From Lewinellaceae bacterium (GTDB lineage: Bacteria; Bacteroidota; Bacteroidia; Chitinophagales; Saprospiraceae): a DNA stretch of 64,000 bases. The first letter of the stretch is position 1; every line of letters begins with the position of its first letter. Shown piece by piece: positions 45,301 to 54,437 of this stretch. The stretch spans positions 62,001 through 126,000 of the forward strand of contig JACJYM010000001.1 in assembly GCA_020636155.1 (NCBI GenBank). Direction: 5' to 3'. The translations under genes were made by a program, and so were the position numbers. Under the pieces are notes generated by a model that was not told the origin of the DNA, did not search any database, and saw nothing but the letters and a program-made list of their open reading frames with translations.

Positions 45301-45453
45301 AACTGTGACATCTATTTCGACACTCTGACCACTATCTACGTTATCGCTCTCGAAGGACACATTAACTTGTGCTGAGAGTGATTCCGTCAAAATCGAAAAG
45401 ATGAAAAGCAAGCTATAAATTAAATATTTCCTCATTTGATGAGAATTTTTCAT
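42337..45453 (-). CDS. Multi-cohesin SprB-like surface protein with type B C-terminus
   Basis: A 1038-residue secreted protein. After a signal peptide (ending SLSAQ) come three cohesin-like domains (about 28-154, 184-294, 328-434), each with a GFTVSFDDAVLNYSGV-like strand pattern. Several SprB-type repeats follow (VSCFGGSDGDIIV near 461; VSCYGGNDGRIIP; others up to about 930). At the end is a gliding-motility/CHU_C type B domain (about 951-1038: VITPNGDNLNDYF, IYDRWGRIVYTQNDYDNTWNG). It is paired with the PorP/SprF gene downstream. A Met six codons in is an alternative start. Its three cohesin-like domains could bind the dockerins of neighbouring proteins, which is inference. Confidence 0.9.
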   Translation of the reverse strand: MKNSHQMRKYLIYSLLFIFSILTESLSAQVNVSFESDNVDSGQSVEIDVTVSNFVNLTGMGFTVSFDDAVLNYSGVTNLNTNLGSGYNMNIFGNGNNGLLTASWFDGMNSYTLADNSVLFTIVFDAVGSPCDETNLSLTNAPTPIEFIDATSISDVGYTQSMGNVQINGTDCTGGGDDLTINIPMLSASPGSQICVPVTVSNFNNIEAAQGSFNWDTSVLEYSSYQNFALTGGVVVESNASMGIVTFIWYDDSGQNPVTLSDDATLIELCFNVVGDIGEMSPISMTDNNVLIEFTESPSISVVPVINNGKVTVSDVVPDDVILTIGDYNATQNDNICIDITVQNFSNIWGVGFDVMYDPAVLDFTAPVEASLRCFSNNLFSEPSSGKVRVSWTDCDNEGVNLDDGSVIFKLCFDAIGDCPSSTNIMILNSEISNENIEIPSSVENGSVTIDCVKSCNGMVNDVSCFGGSDGDIIVTLTGFTDDCECVWTYSGGSITKPITNCNLVSVKADTYSLEVKCGGVTECSNQFEIKQPAQLVLNGTKSDPGCDDNGSINLNITGGTPNYTITWSPSSIPDGTTNPMNLAPGVYTATVNDAKQCGPVTKTFELVRNITALSISLTKEDVSCYGGNDGRIIPAVTGGCGGETYTWNPNVNDINAVKAGTYMVTVTDNVGNTATNTITITEPSLITVNPTVNDASAGSNDGSIDLNTSGGTSPYSFSWTSNTSTVPGNTETPSNLAPGTYNVTVTDANNCEFIYLEDIIIDEIQDGEIQLESLVVSSENQYNGFGVQCFGDKNGVLSGNIGQGLAPFEVSISGPVDATKTITGFSFQFTNLLAGEYDVTISNSTFQLDTTIVVTSPDLLGISASSGGKGDGCTSADFCDGYIELSVTGGVLDYTYEWSTTENPDSPVLDNLCEGFYGATVTDANGCEVYMTNMPVYLCTENPTDCFESSLVITPNGDNLNDYFLINCVEENTPNTLTIYDRWGRIVYTQNDYDNTWNGLDDNGEELNENSYMWVLRVDFNSGEPRLFKGTVTLLRN

Positions 45454-45532
45454 AGGATAAATTATTAACTGACAAAAGTAAGCATAATCTTAAATATATG
45501 CTCTAATTCTGTTATTTACATTAAATTAAACG

Positions 45533-45540
45533 CAAATATA
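45533..45540 (-). promoter_or_regulatory. Candidate -7 box of the multi-cohesin gene
   Basis: TATATTTG on the minus strand, about 80 nt upstream of the start codon. No TTG at the exact -33 distance. Confidence 0.5.
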
Positions 45541-45680
45541 CACTAGTAATAACAAAAAATGAGCCAAATTTTTGACCATTGTTAAAAATCAGGGTTTTAC
45601 TAAATGGTTTCTCAATTAGTAAGGGGAAATACTGAGAGAAAGGAATTTATACATTCATGTTGTTTTAATTCGAAAAAAGA

Positions 45681-45710
45681 AAAAGGCTGCACCTTTAAAG
45701 TACAGCCTTT
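45681..45710 (-). terminator. Terminator of the 45749-49627 gene
   Basis: On the minus strand AAAGGCTGTACTT, then AAAGGTGCAGCCTTTTT: an imperfect stem (AAGGCTG with CAGCCTT) followed by a T-rich tail. It is 39 nt past the stop. Confidence 0.83.
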
Positions 45711-45748
45711 CAATATTCTATTAAGCTAAGAAAGTTAATTTGATTATG

Positions 45749-48700
45749 CTATTTCCGCATTACAATCATTTTCTTAGTATCGGTGAATTCACTAGCACTC
45801 ATTTGATAGTAAACGATACCATCTGTGCTTAGTTCTTCAGCGTCGATACTGATTTGATTCAATCCTTGATTAAATTCGCTTGAGATTACTTTCAATTCTT
45901 TACCAGTAATGTCAAAGAACTTAATCTCCACATTTTGAGTTGACGGTAAGGTGAACTCTATTGTAGTCATTGAACTGAATGGATTCGGTGTATTTTGCAT
46001 TAAAGCATAATCACTAATCACATTTCTAGAATTAACGCTTAGATCTACATTGATTTGTGTAAGTGTTTGGTCGTAGGCCTCAGCGACTATTTTATCAGAA
46101 TTTACTGATAGGTTGTTATTAATTGTACCATTCGTTTTTGCTGTAAATACTAGAGTAAATAAGACTTTATCACTCTGTACACTTTGAGCTGTAGCATGAG
46201 ACCAACTCGTTGCAATGTTTCCATTATCCGCATTTTGTAATCCCAAATAATCATTGGTAATCGCTAATTCACCAGCTTTAACATCAGTAAATGATAATAC
46301 CTCAGGATTGAAATGTAAGTTGTATTGGAATCCAAAGATACTATTATAGTTAGCTGAAGTTATCGGAATTTCTACCACTTCACCTGCTGAGAAATATTTA
46401 TTGGCTACAGTAAGGTTCAGCGTTTTTCCACTTCTGGTGTCATCTCCACTGTTTCTAAGGTTGTCCATATTAACAGAGTTGTTAACGTCTCCAATTTTAA
46501 TGATTTTAAAATCATTGTTCATATCATCCGAAGTAAAGTTTTCTACTGAAATCTTTTCGTTGAATGGGAATGGATTATTGTTGTTTGCAAATATTTGGCT
46601 CGCATCAGCAAATCTCCATGATTCATTGTTCGGAAGTTCTGTGTACAATCCTAGAATCAATTTTCTCAATTCGATCAAGTCAGCAGAAGATACTTTTTCG
46701 TTGTTGTTAACATCCGCAGCAATCACTTTGTACGGAGAATCCAAATTTGCTAAGCCTAATATGTGTCTCTGAATCAATACGATATCTAGTGTAGATACGC
46801 CATTGAGGTAATCACCTGATTTAGCCGGTTTGATTTCGAAGTCATCGTTAGCCAACATTCCACTGAAACTGAATTTTCCATTTTCATTAGTCTCTGTTAA
46901 CATTTCCTCATCGGTATCCATATCTGTCAAAGATACGCTGATATCATTGGCCATTTGATCAGAAATAGTAGAAATACTTCCACCTATTCGTGAGTTACCA
47001 CAAAGGTCGCCATTAGCCTGTATGTTTATTTTAACAGAACAGAAATCCTGATTTCCAGCTGCATCAGTCACCCACATTTCAAGGGTATTGATACCTAAAT
47101 CATCACAAGTAAATGTTCTGCTTTTATCATTAACATTGGTCGAGAAAGAGAATCTCAATACTCCCGGACAATTGTCAGAAGATCCAAGATCAAAATCCGT
47201 TGCCCAGATTGCTATTTCTCCACTGCTAGGCATGATTACCGTCGTAATTTCGCTTAAGCAATATGGTGTCGGTTTTTTACAATCCTTAATCGTAAATGTA
47301 TACTCACATTTAGAAACATTACCGCAAAGGTCTTCTACTTCCCAGTAAATCTTATGTGTACCTACATCATAAGTACCAGAAGCATTGTTAGTAAAACCTG
47401 TCTTGTTGATTGATCCATCATTGTTAAGGTCTATTTTGTATGACCATTTTAATAGGTTAGCCGGAGTACAATCATCATTGGCAAGTTGAACCAATTCTAT
47501 ATAGCCATTACATGAGCCATATCCACACTCCGTCCTGTTGGTACAATTTACCAAATCAGGTGCTGAAGCATTACTCAACTTAATGACTTGAGTGTATTGA
47601 TAATATCCGCCTCCTGTAGGATTGGTTTGATCAAAAGTACACCAGTCAATAACTGACCATGTTCTCAAGATTTTAAAACAAGCACCATCGACGAATGTAA
47701 ATACTTGATCATTATACGTAGCTGCCACAAGACTGCATTGATCGTCATTTAGTATGGGCTCCCCTGTCACTGATGGATCAGAATCTATATTCATACATCC
47801 AGAAAGTGTTTTATTATCTGGCCAAATAATATCTCCAGAATTAAACGGATCACTATCGACCAGTGTAATTTTTTGTATACAAGTTTTGTACCTTCCACCT
47901 GCATCTGTCGCTTTCCATGTTCTTGTAACTGTACCAGTTCCGCACTGCGAGATGTTAACCACATCTGTATGTGTAATTGTCGGAGCACCACAGTTGTCAA
48001 AACCAGTTGCTGTACCAGTAATACTTAAATCTAGGTAATCTTCACCACAGTCTAATGTAATGTCTGCAGGACAAGTAATGACTGGATCTAATTTATCCTG
48101 TACATTAACGGTTACCATACAAGTATTGCTATTTCCGTTTTCGTCCGTAACTCTTAAAGCTACCATAATATCTTTACCAATATCTTGGCAACAGAATTTA
48201 ACATTGTCTCCCCAAGCATTAGTATTAACACCGCAACCTGCGGTCATTCTATTCACTTCGAAAGTAACGTCAGAACAATTATCGTGGCTTCCATCGTCAA
48301 AAGTCTCTGCAAATACCCAGGCCATCCCGTCTGTAGTCAGAGTTACTGTTGTAAATTCATCGCAAACTGGTACTGGTGGTACATTGTCATATACATCTAC
48401 CTCTGTAAAACACTGAGTTGAATTTCCACAACCATCAGTGATAGTATATCTAATCCACGTTCTACCAAGAGGTAAATCTTTTATTATATATCCGTTAGAC
48501 GAATTCACAACATTATCATCAATATATATGCCGTTTACTGGTGGATTACCGTTATTGTCTGCAAGCAAATATTCTACAATATAAGATGTAGATGAGCAAT
48601 CGTAAATAACGATTGGTGGAGGCACAGTGAAATCTCCTGTACAATCGTAAGGATCCGCAGGAACTGCATAAGGATTGTCTGGTACACAAGTTACTACCGG

Positions 48701-49627
48701 ACCTTCACTATCGGCAACTTTTATAATCTGAATTTCTTGTTTAAAAATACCGGTACACCAATCTAACACACCCCAAGTTCTAATTACTTTAAAAGTGGAT
48801 TCACATACCGTAATAGTTTGATCACTAAATGTGGCATTTAACTCACAATATGAATTATTAGGATAGATAGGGTATCCATCAGTAGTCTCTGGAACACCAG
48901 TTTCACCTGGATCAGGGTATCCATTATTGTTCGTATCCCAGCTTGGAATATTACTACAGTTCAAAACATCATTTTCTACATCATCATAATTCGCTGGAAA
49001 AACGATGTCATCCAATCCTATTCTTTGGTAATAGACGGTTCTAACACAAAGTGCAGATTTGTTACCACTATCATCTGTTGCTTGATAGGTGATAACTCTT
49101 GTCGCACTGTATTGACTGCCACAACCTAAGTCTGTGACGACGTCAGAAAGTGTTTTAACCGTGACATTGTTGTCACAATTGTCATGTGCAGTAGGCGGCA
49201 ATACCGTTACAGACTCATAACATCCAACAAAAATGTCATCTTGACAATCGATAACCGGTGGTAGCTTGTCCTCAATAGAAATTGATCCCCAGCAAGAATT
49301 ATTGCCAAGGGAAACTCTGACTGTTAAGGTCTGTCCAATGTAGTCACCGGTAATAATAGGTGAAGTCGGTATAGGAATATTATTTGCACCTAATACCGTA
49401 ACAATGTAATTACATCCGGTTCCTTCTCCTTCGAGAATCATTTCCGGAGTAACTTCTACCTCACAATCATCATCCATCGAGATCTGTACATTGTTATTAC
49501 AACCCAGAGGACAGTTTTGAGCACCCAACTGAATGGATGCAAAAAGCATGAATGCGGGCAGGAGACTCAACTTGGCCACTCGACCAGTCAAGGCTTTCAA
49601 AAGTAGTGTAAAATTCTCCTGTTTCAT
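45749..49627 (-). CDS. T9SS cargo with HYR repeats, dockerin and cohesin-like domain
   Basis: A 1292-residue paralogue of the other two giant cargo proteins. A signal peptide (ASIQLGAQ) is followed by the N-terminal CPLGCNNNVQISMDDDCEVEV, shared with the 29669-34042 protein (CSLGCNGNVQVSLD). HYR/Ig-like repeats with DKLDPVITCPADITLDC follow. The C-terminal module is dockerin (about 942-996, NGVSTLDIVLIQRHIL and ADVNNNEKVSSADL), cohesin-like (about 1062-1189, VVEIPITSANYNSIFGFQYN) and a T9SS type A sorting domain (about 1209-1292). The start at 49627 (MKQENFTLL) was preferred to a frame opening ten codons earlier. It lacks the lectin and P-domains of its paralogues. Confidence 0.9.
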   Translation of the reverse strand: MKQENFTLLLKALTGRVAKLSLLPAFMLFASIQLGAQNCPLGCNNNVQISMDDDCEVEVTPEMILEGEGTGCNYIVTVLGANNIPIPTSPIITGDYIGQTLTVRVSLGNNSCWGSISIEDKLPPVIDCQDDIFVGCYESVTVLPPTAHDNCDNNVTVKTLSDVVTDLGCGSQYSATRVITYQATDDSGNKSALCVRTVYYQRIGLDDIVFPANYDDVENDVLNCSNIPSWDTNNNGYPDPGETGVPETTDGYPIYPNNSYCELNATFSDQTITVCESTFKVIRTWGVLDWCTGIFKQEIQIIKVADSEGPVVTCVPDNPYAVPADPYDCTGDFTVPPPIVIYDCSSTSYIVEYLLADNNGNPPVNGIYIDDNVVNSSNGYIIKDLPLGRTWIRYTITDGCGNSTQCFTEVDVYDNVPPVPVCDEFTTVTLTTDGMAWVFAETFDDGSHDNCSDVTFEVNRMTAGCGVNTNAWGDNVKFCCQDIGKDIMVALRVTDENGNSNTCMVTVNVQDKLDPVITCPADITLDCGEDYLDLSITGTATGFDNCGAPTITHTDVVNISQCGTGTVTRTWKATDAGGRYKTCIQKITLVDSDPFNSGDIIWPDNKTLSGCMNIDSDPSVTGEPILNDDQCSLVAATYNDQVFTFVDGACFKILRTWSVIDWCTFDQTNPTGGGYYQYTQVIKLSNASAPDLVNCTNRTECGYGSCNGYIELVQLANDDCTPANLLKWSYKIDLNNDGSINKTGFTNNASGTYDVGTHKIYWEVEDLCGNVSKCEYTFTIKDCKKPTPYCLSEITTVIMPSSGEIAIWATDFDLGSSDNCPGVLRFSFSTNVNDKSRTFTCDDLGINTLEMWVTDAAGNQDFCSVKINIQANGDLCGNSRIGGSISTISDQMANDISVSLTDMDTDEEMLTETNENGKFSFSGMLANDDFEIKPAKSGDYLNGVSTLDIVLIQRHILGLANLDSPYKVIAADVNNNEKVSSADLIELRKLILGLYTELPNNESWRFADASQIFANNNNPFPFNEKISVENFTSDDMNNDFKIIKIGDVNNSVNMDNLRNSGDDTRSGKTLNLTVANKYFSAGEVVEIPITSANYNSIFGFQYNLHFNPEVLSFTDVKAGELAITNDYLGLQNADNGNIATSWSHATAQSVQSDKVLFTLVFTAKTNGTINNNLSVNSDKIVAEAYDQTLTQINVDLSVNSRNVISDYALMQNTPNPFSSMTTIEFTLPSTQNVEIKFFDITGKELKVISSEFNQGLNQISIDAEELSTDGIVYYQMSASEFTDTKKMIVMRK

Positions 49628-49785
49628 TAGAAATAATCGATTTTTAATTATTAGCATAATAAATATTTACATAATAAAAGTCGCTCAGAATCTTAATCAA
49701 CAGGATTGTCTTTAGGCTTCTAGAGAATCGCAAAGGGGAAAGATTCTCAAGTTAGTTGTTTGTCTTATAGTTCTTCTTACAATAA

Positions 49786-50454
49786 TCACACCAAATCGTG
49801 ATCAATGGCATATCTTATTAAATTTACCGTACTGCGAACACCTAATTTTCTCATTATATTTTTCCTGTGAACGCCTACCGTTTGGTAACTTATAAATAGC
49901 TCTTTAGCTATTTCTTTATTGCTTTTAGCTTGGGTAATTAATGAGAGGATTTCTTTTTCTCTTCTAGTTAATTTTTGCCGAAGCTGAAATTTATCTTCAT
50001 ATTTTGATTCTGAACGAGAAGTACCCGAAAATCTAATCCTTTGATTTGCCGGAGTAATTCTTAATCCTTTAGCTAAATAAGTATGACCATAAGTCACTTC
50101 ATTTATTGCATCTAAAAGGTCATCAAAAGAATTTGATTTTAAAATATATCCATCTGCACCTTTCTGAAATGCCTCTCTGACAAATTTATTATCGTCATAT
50201 GTTGTTAAAATCAACACTTTGCATTCCTTGAAGTATTTTTTTATTTCTAAAACATTATCAAGTCCATCTCCATCAGCAAATGCCAATTCAGAAATTAACA
50301 AATTCGTATCATCGCTCAAGCTTTTCAATATATCTTCCTGTCTTTCAATCGTCTTTTCAATCTTTATTGACGGAAAACTGATACTGTCTATCATGGCTTT
50401 TAGTCCCTCCACAAACATGTGCTGTCCATCTGCTACAACTATATTAATCGCCAT
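49786..50454 (-). CDS. NarL/LuxR-family response regulator with Glu at the phospho-acceptor site
   Basis: A 222-residue protein. The receiver domain (about 3-120) has the acidic residue Asp9 (VVADGQHM), the Thr of LILTTYDD and the Lys of GYILKSNS. At the position of the phosphorylated Asp (usual pattern LLDLxxPxxDG) the sequence is LLISELAFADGDG, placing Glu56 there. The C-terminal LuxR-type helix-turn-helix (about 155-215) shows LTRREKEILSLITQAKSNKEIAKELFIS and TVGVHRKNIMRKLGV. No kinase gene adjoins it. It lies about 160 nt upstream of the 45749-49627 start in the same orientation and may control this surface cluster. Confidence 0.9.
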   Translation of the reverse strand: MAINIVVADGQHMFVEGLKAMIDSISFPSIKIEKTIERQEDILKSLSDDTNLLISELAFADGDGLDNVLEIKKYFKECKVLILTTYDDNKFVREAFQKGADGYILKSNSFDDLLDAINEVTYGHTYLAKGLRITPANQRIRFSGTSRSESKYEDKFQLRQKLTRREKEILSLITQAKSNKEIAKELFISYQTVGVHRKNIMRKLGVRSTVNLIRYAIDHDLV

Positions 50455-50619
50455 AGTTCTGTTTAAATTATTTTAATTGTAAAATCTTCAACTTGAGATA
50501 CTGCAAATTGAATGCCAAAACAATAATTTTTGACATCACATTAGACTGTTAATCGTCAATTATTAACTACATTTGTCACTTAAATAATATCCATTTTCGA
50601 GACAAGAATTTTATTTTAA

Positions 50620-51459
50620 ATGATATATATATTTAATTTTATTATAATATGTTTTAGACTATTACCTGATAAAATAATTATCATCATTAGCAAAATAATA
50701 TATTTTTGCCTGTGTTTCCTCATAAGGTACAGATCAAAAACCATCGAAGAGAATATTAAAAATTCATTCCCTGAACTCGATAAAAGAAGTAGATATAAGC
50801 TTAAGAAGGATTACTATAAAGTGATTTCCAATTATGTCACTGAGTCCATGAGTTTTTTTGCTAAGGGGAAAAATCATATTGGTAGAAAACTGATTTTAGA
50901 TGAGCAAGATACTATCGATACTTTTAGCAAATCCAGTGGCCCTACAATCCTACTAAGTGCTCATTTTGGAAATTGGGAAGTCATCACTTCTACTCTACCA
51001 ACATATTTTGACATACCTGTTTTTGGAATATATAAACCACTTAATAACAAGACAATAGATAAATTGGTAAAAGAAAAACGAAGTCAACTTAGACTACAAT
51101 TAATACCGATGAACGATGCACTTAGATATATTAAAAAATATCAAAACACAGCCAGTCTATTTGTTTTCATCAGTGATCAAGGGCCTGCAAATATGAATAA
51201 TGTCGTAGAGGTTAATTTTCTAAACCAACGGACTCCTTGTTTATCTGGCTATCAAAAAATCATTCAAAGGTTTAATCTGCCAGCATACTATCTAAAAACC
51301 GTCATTGAAGAAACATCTTATCATTGCACATTCCAAAAGCTAAGCTCCAATGCTGTTGTGCAAGAATATATGAGCCTTTTAGAAAAAGATATTCTTAGAC
51401 AACCACCTTATTGGCTTTGGTCCCATAAACGATGGAAAAGAGCTCATCTCCTACCCTAA
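50620..51459 (+). CDS. LpxL/HtrB-like lysophospholipid acyltransferase
   Basis: A 279-residue membrane-anchored acyltransferase. One or two N-terminal hydrophobic segments (about 1-37) are followed by the HX4E catalytic motif in LLSAHFGNWEVIT (about 110-118) and the FVFISDQGPANMNNV block, as in lipid A late acyltransferases. The C-terminal PPYWLWSHKRWKR is characteristic of the family. It probably acylates lipid A or a related lipid at the inner membrane. Gene symbol withheld because Bacteroidota paralogues differ in acyl position. Confidence 0.9.
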   Translation: MIYIFNFIIICFRLLPDKIIIIISKIIYFCLCFLIRYRSKTIEENIKNSFPELDKRSRYKLKKDYYKVISNYVTESMSFFAKGKNHIGRKLILDEQDTIDTFSKSSGPTILLSAHFGNWEVITSTLPTYFDIPVFGIYKPLNNKTIDKLVKEKRSQLRLQLIPMNDALRYIKKYQNTASLFVFISDQGPANMNNVVEVNFLNQRTPCLSGYQKIIQRFNLPAYYLKTVIEETSYHCTFQKLSSNAVVQEYMSLLEKDILRQPPYWLWSHKRWKRAHLLP

Positions 51460-51555
51460 AATCTACATTAATAGTAGAAAATGTTCAAATTATTGTTTTT
51501 ATCGAAAGAGAACTTAATTTAATAGAAATTTTGACAAAATAGAAATTTAGAATCC

Positions 51556-51563
51556 TACCTTTG
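51556..51563 (+). promoter_or_regulatory. Promoter -7 box of the TolC-HlyD operon
   Basis: TACCTTTG matches TAnnTTTG. A TTG at 51531-51533 is 22 nt upstream, a little long. The box lies about 50 nt before the first start codon. Confidence 0.55.
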
Positions 51564-51613
51564 TTTGGATGTTTGCATTGAATATTAAAATTTTAGAATT
51601 CAAATCACGATGA

Positions 51614-53059
51614 ATGAATATTTTTAGAAATGATATGGCAAAAAAATTAACGCTGACATTAAGTTTGTTGTGTCTTTACCTCGGGATGAGTGGCCAAGAA
51701 ACCTGGGGTCTTCAAAAATGTATTGATTATGCCATGGAACATAATCTTCAAATTAAAAGTGGAGAATTGAATAGTGACCTTGCTCAAATCAATCTGAAAC
51801 AAGCCAAGCATTCTTTGTTTCCTTCCTTAAGTGCTAGTGTTAACACGGGTTGGAACTTTGGCCGCACTATCGACCCGACCACCAATGTTTTCAACACCCA
51901 AACATTCTTTAATAATGGGTATGGGTTGAACAGCTCTCTAGTATTATTTAATTCAGGAGCCTTGAGAAATACCATTAAAAAATCTCAAATGGATAGCGAA
52001 GTGAGTGGCTTGAATCTAAAGCAAATTACAAGAGATTTATCAATCAATATTGCCAGTCTATATCTAACCGCCGTCTATGCTATTGAAAATGAAAAAATAG
52101 CAAAAACTCAACTGGATAATTCAAAGGCACAAAGAGAAAAACTCATCAAATCTATCGATGCAGGATTAAAATCTAAAAACGAAATTTACAATTTAGATGC
52201 ACAAGTAGCCCTCGATAATCAAAAATTAGTCACTGCTGTGAATTCTGTGTCCTCGGCCATGCTGAGTTTAAAACTTGCCATGAGGCTTGATAGCAATACT
52301 GAAATGCAACTTGAAATCCCCCAAGGTATAGAGCTTCTCACTGATGCTCAGAGACTAAGTCTAGATGAACTTTACGACACTGCAACAAAGAATCAGCCTT
52401 CATTATTAGCAGCTAGAAAACGAGTCGAAAGTGCCCAAATCAACGAAAATATTGCTAACAGTCAACGATTACCAAAGTTGTATTTTGGCGCAAACTTGAA
52501 TACAAATTATAGCAACAAAGGATTAACCGTTACCGGAGTTGATGAGCAACGCATTTATCAGGATATCTACATTAATGGACAGCAAGTAAGTATTGGTCAA
52601 GATGTGGATATTCCAATTTATGAAAAACAAAAATATTTTGATCAATTGAATCAAAATTTGAGCTATGGGTTCGGTTTTCAAATGAGTATTCCCATCTACG
52701 AAAATTATCAAAATCAAGCGAGTATCGATAGAGCTCGAATCCAAACTAAAGCAGAGCTAAACCAATTGAATATAGAGCAAGACAATTTTAAGTCTACCCT
52801 TATGCAATCTCTCAATGATGCAAAAAATGCAAAATTTAGTCTTGACGCAGCTCAATCAAACTATGAAATGAGCTTTTCGGCGTATGAAAATGCTAAAAAA
52901 TCCTATGATTTAGGTGCAATTAATAATTATGAGTTGCTCAATCTACAATCGCAAATGAATATTGCTCAAAACAACCTTTTGACCGCAAAATATGATTATA
53001 TTTTCAAGTTAAAAGTATTAGATTTTTATCTTGGAAAACCAATAGTACTCAATCAATAA
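51614..53059 (+). CDS. TolC family outer-membrane efflux protein
   Basis: A 481-residue outer-membrane channel protein. A signal peptide (ending GMSGQE) is followed by two copies of the TolC repeat, with long coiled-coil helices (about 90-260 and 300-475). Typical elements are WGLQKCIDYAMEHNLQIKSGELNSD at the N-terminus and NAKKSYDLGAINNYELLNLQ near 430. A Met seven codons later (51635) would give a shorter signal peptide n-region and may be the real start. The adaptor gene follows 4 nt downstream. Confidence 0.93.
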   Translation: MNIFRNDMAKKLTLTLSLLCLYLGMSGQETWGLQKCIDYAMEHNLQIKSGELNSDLAQINLKQAKHSLFPSLSASVNTGWNFGRTIDPTTNVFNTQTFFNNGYGLNSSLVLFNSGALRNTIKKSQMDSEVSGLNLKQITRDLSINIASLYLTAVYAIENEKIAKTQLDNSKAQREKLIKSIDAGLKSKNEIYNLDAQVALDNQKLVTAVNSVSSAMLSLKLAMRLDSNTEMQLEIPQGIELLTDAQRLSLDELYDTATKNQPSLLAARKRVESAQINENIANSQRLPKLYFGANLNTNYSNKGLTVTGVDEQRIYQDIYINGQQVSIGQDVDIPIYEKQKYFDQLNQNLSYGFGFQMSIPIYENYQNQASIDRARIQTKAELNQLNIEQDNFKSTLMQSLNDAKNAKFSLDAAQSNYEMSFSAYENAKKSYDLGAINNYELLNLQSQMNIAQNNLLTAKYDYIFKLKVLDFYLGKPIVLNQ

Positions 53060-53063
53060 TATT

Positions 53064-54437
53064 ATGGCTAACAACAAAAAAAAATACTGGATCATCGCAT
53101 TAATTGCCATCATTATTCTACTCGGTATAGCGGCGTACTTCAAAGCCAAAAATAAACCTAGAGGCACGGAAGTCACTGTAGAAACAGTCTCAAATAGAAC
53201 CATTCTTGAAAAAGTCTCGGCCAGTGGAAAAATATTTCCTGAGGTAGAAGTGAAAATAAGCTCAGATGTGTCGGGTGAAATCGTGGACTTGTATGTGGAA
53301 GAAGGAGATTCGGTTTCGATAGGACAAGTGTTGGCAAAAATTGATCCCGACAGTTATGTAAGCAGTGTCGAAGCAGGTGAGGCTGCCCTAAATAATGCCA
53401 AAGCTCAACGGGCCATGGCCAATTCTCAGGTAGAAAGTAGCATTGCTCAAAAAGAACAAATCGTTGCCCAACTTGAGAACGCAAAAACTATTTATAGTAG
53501 AAATCAGCAATTATTTAAAGATGGTGTTGTCTCACAAATGGAACTCGACCAATCTACGGCCAACTTAAAAAATTTAGAAGCCAATCTCAAAGCTTCTTTA
53601 TCTTCAATAAAATCATCTCAAGAAAGTGCCAAAGGTGCCGATTTTATGGTTAAAAGCAGTGAAGCCAATCTTAAGGAATTAAAAACTAGCCTCAGAAGAA
53701 CCACCATCACTGCCCCAGCCAGCGGTATCATATCGAACCTCAGCGTAGAGAAAGGGGAAAGAGTGGTCGGAACCATTCAAATGGCGGGGACTGAAATGAT
53801 GAGAATTTCTAATCTCAACACTATGGAAGTCCAAGTAGAAGTGAGTGAAAATGACATTATCAAGGTCGCATTGGATGATGAGGTTGACATCGATGTAGAT
53901 GCTTATCTTGACAATACATTCAAAGGAAAAGTTACACAAATCGCTAACAGTGCCTCCAATATCAATAGTCTTACAGGTAATACACTAAATACCGATCAGG
54001 TTACCAACTTTATCGTAAAAGTCAGAATGGAACCTTCCTCATATTTATCGTTAGGAAAAAGATTTCCATTCAGACCAGGAATGTCGGCCTCTGTAGAAAT
54101 TTATACCAACAAACAATCAGATGTACTGGCAGTACCTATAATGTCAGTTACGACTCGAGAAAAAAACGAAAACCAAAAGAAAAAAACGATGTCAAAAGAC
54201 ATTGAAGAAGAACTTAACGTCGATGACCTCGAGGAAGTCGTGTTTGTCGTAAAAAATGATACCATTGCAAAAACCGTAGTAACCACTGGAATTCAAGACG
54301 ATGAATATATCCAAATACTTTCTGGTATAAGCGATGGTGAAAAAGTGGTAACAGGCCCATTTTCGGCTATTAGCAAAACCTTGAAACAGGGTGATACTGT
54401 GTATGAGTCTAAAGAGAAAGAGAAGAAAGATAATTAG
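53064..54437 (+). CDS. HlyD/MacA-type periplasmic efflux adaptor
   Basis: A 457-residue membrane-fusion protein. An N-terminal membrane anchor (about 8-24) is followed by a lipoyl half-motif (VKISSDVSGEIVDLYVEEGDSV), a long coiled-coil hairpin (about 105-215), the second lipoyl half (TTITAPASGIISNLSVEKGE), a beta-barrel and a membrane-proximal domain. It links the TolC protein upstream to an inner-membrane pump. No ABC or RND pump gene is found here: the next gene is unrelated, so the pump must be encoded elsewhere. Confidence 0.93.
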   Translation: MANNKKKYWIIALIAIIILLGIAAYFKAKNKPRGTEVTVETVSNRTILEKVSASGKIFPEVEVKISSDVSGEIVDLYVEEGDSVSIGQVLAKIDPDSYVSSVEAGEAALNNAKAQRAMANSQVESSIAQKEQIVAQLENAKTIYSRNQQLFKDGVVSQMELDQSTANLKNLEANLKASLSSIKSSQESAKGADFMVKSSEANLKELKTSLRRTTITAPASGIISNLSVEKGERVVGTIQMAGTEMMRISNLNTMEVQVEVSENDIIKVALDDEVDIDVDAYLDNTFKGKVTQIANSASNINSLTGNTLNTDQVTNFIVKVRMEPSSYLSLGKRFPFRPGMSASVEIYTNKQSDVLAVPIMSVTTREKNENQKKKTMSKDIEEELNVDDLEEVVFVVKNDTIAKTVVTTGIQDDEYIQILSGISDGEKVVTGPFSAISKTLKQGDTVYESKEKEKKDN

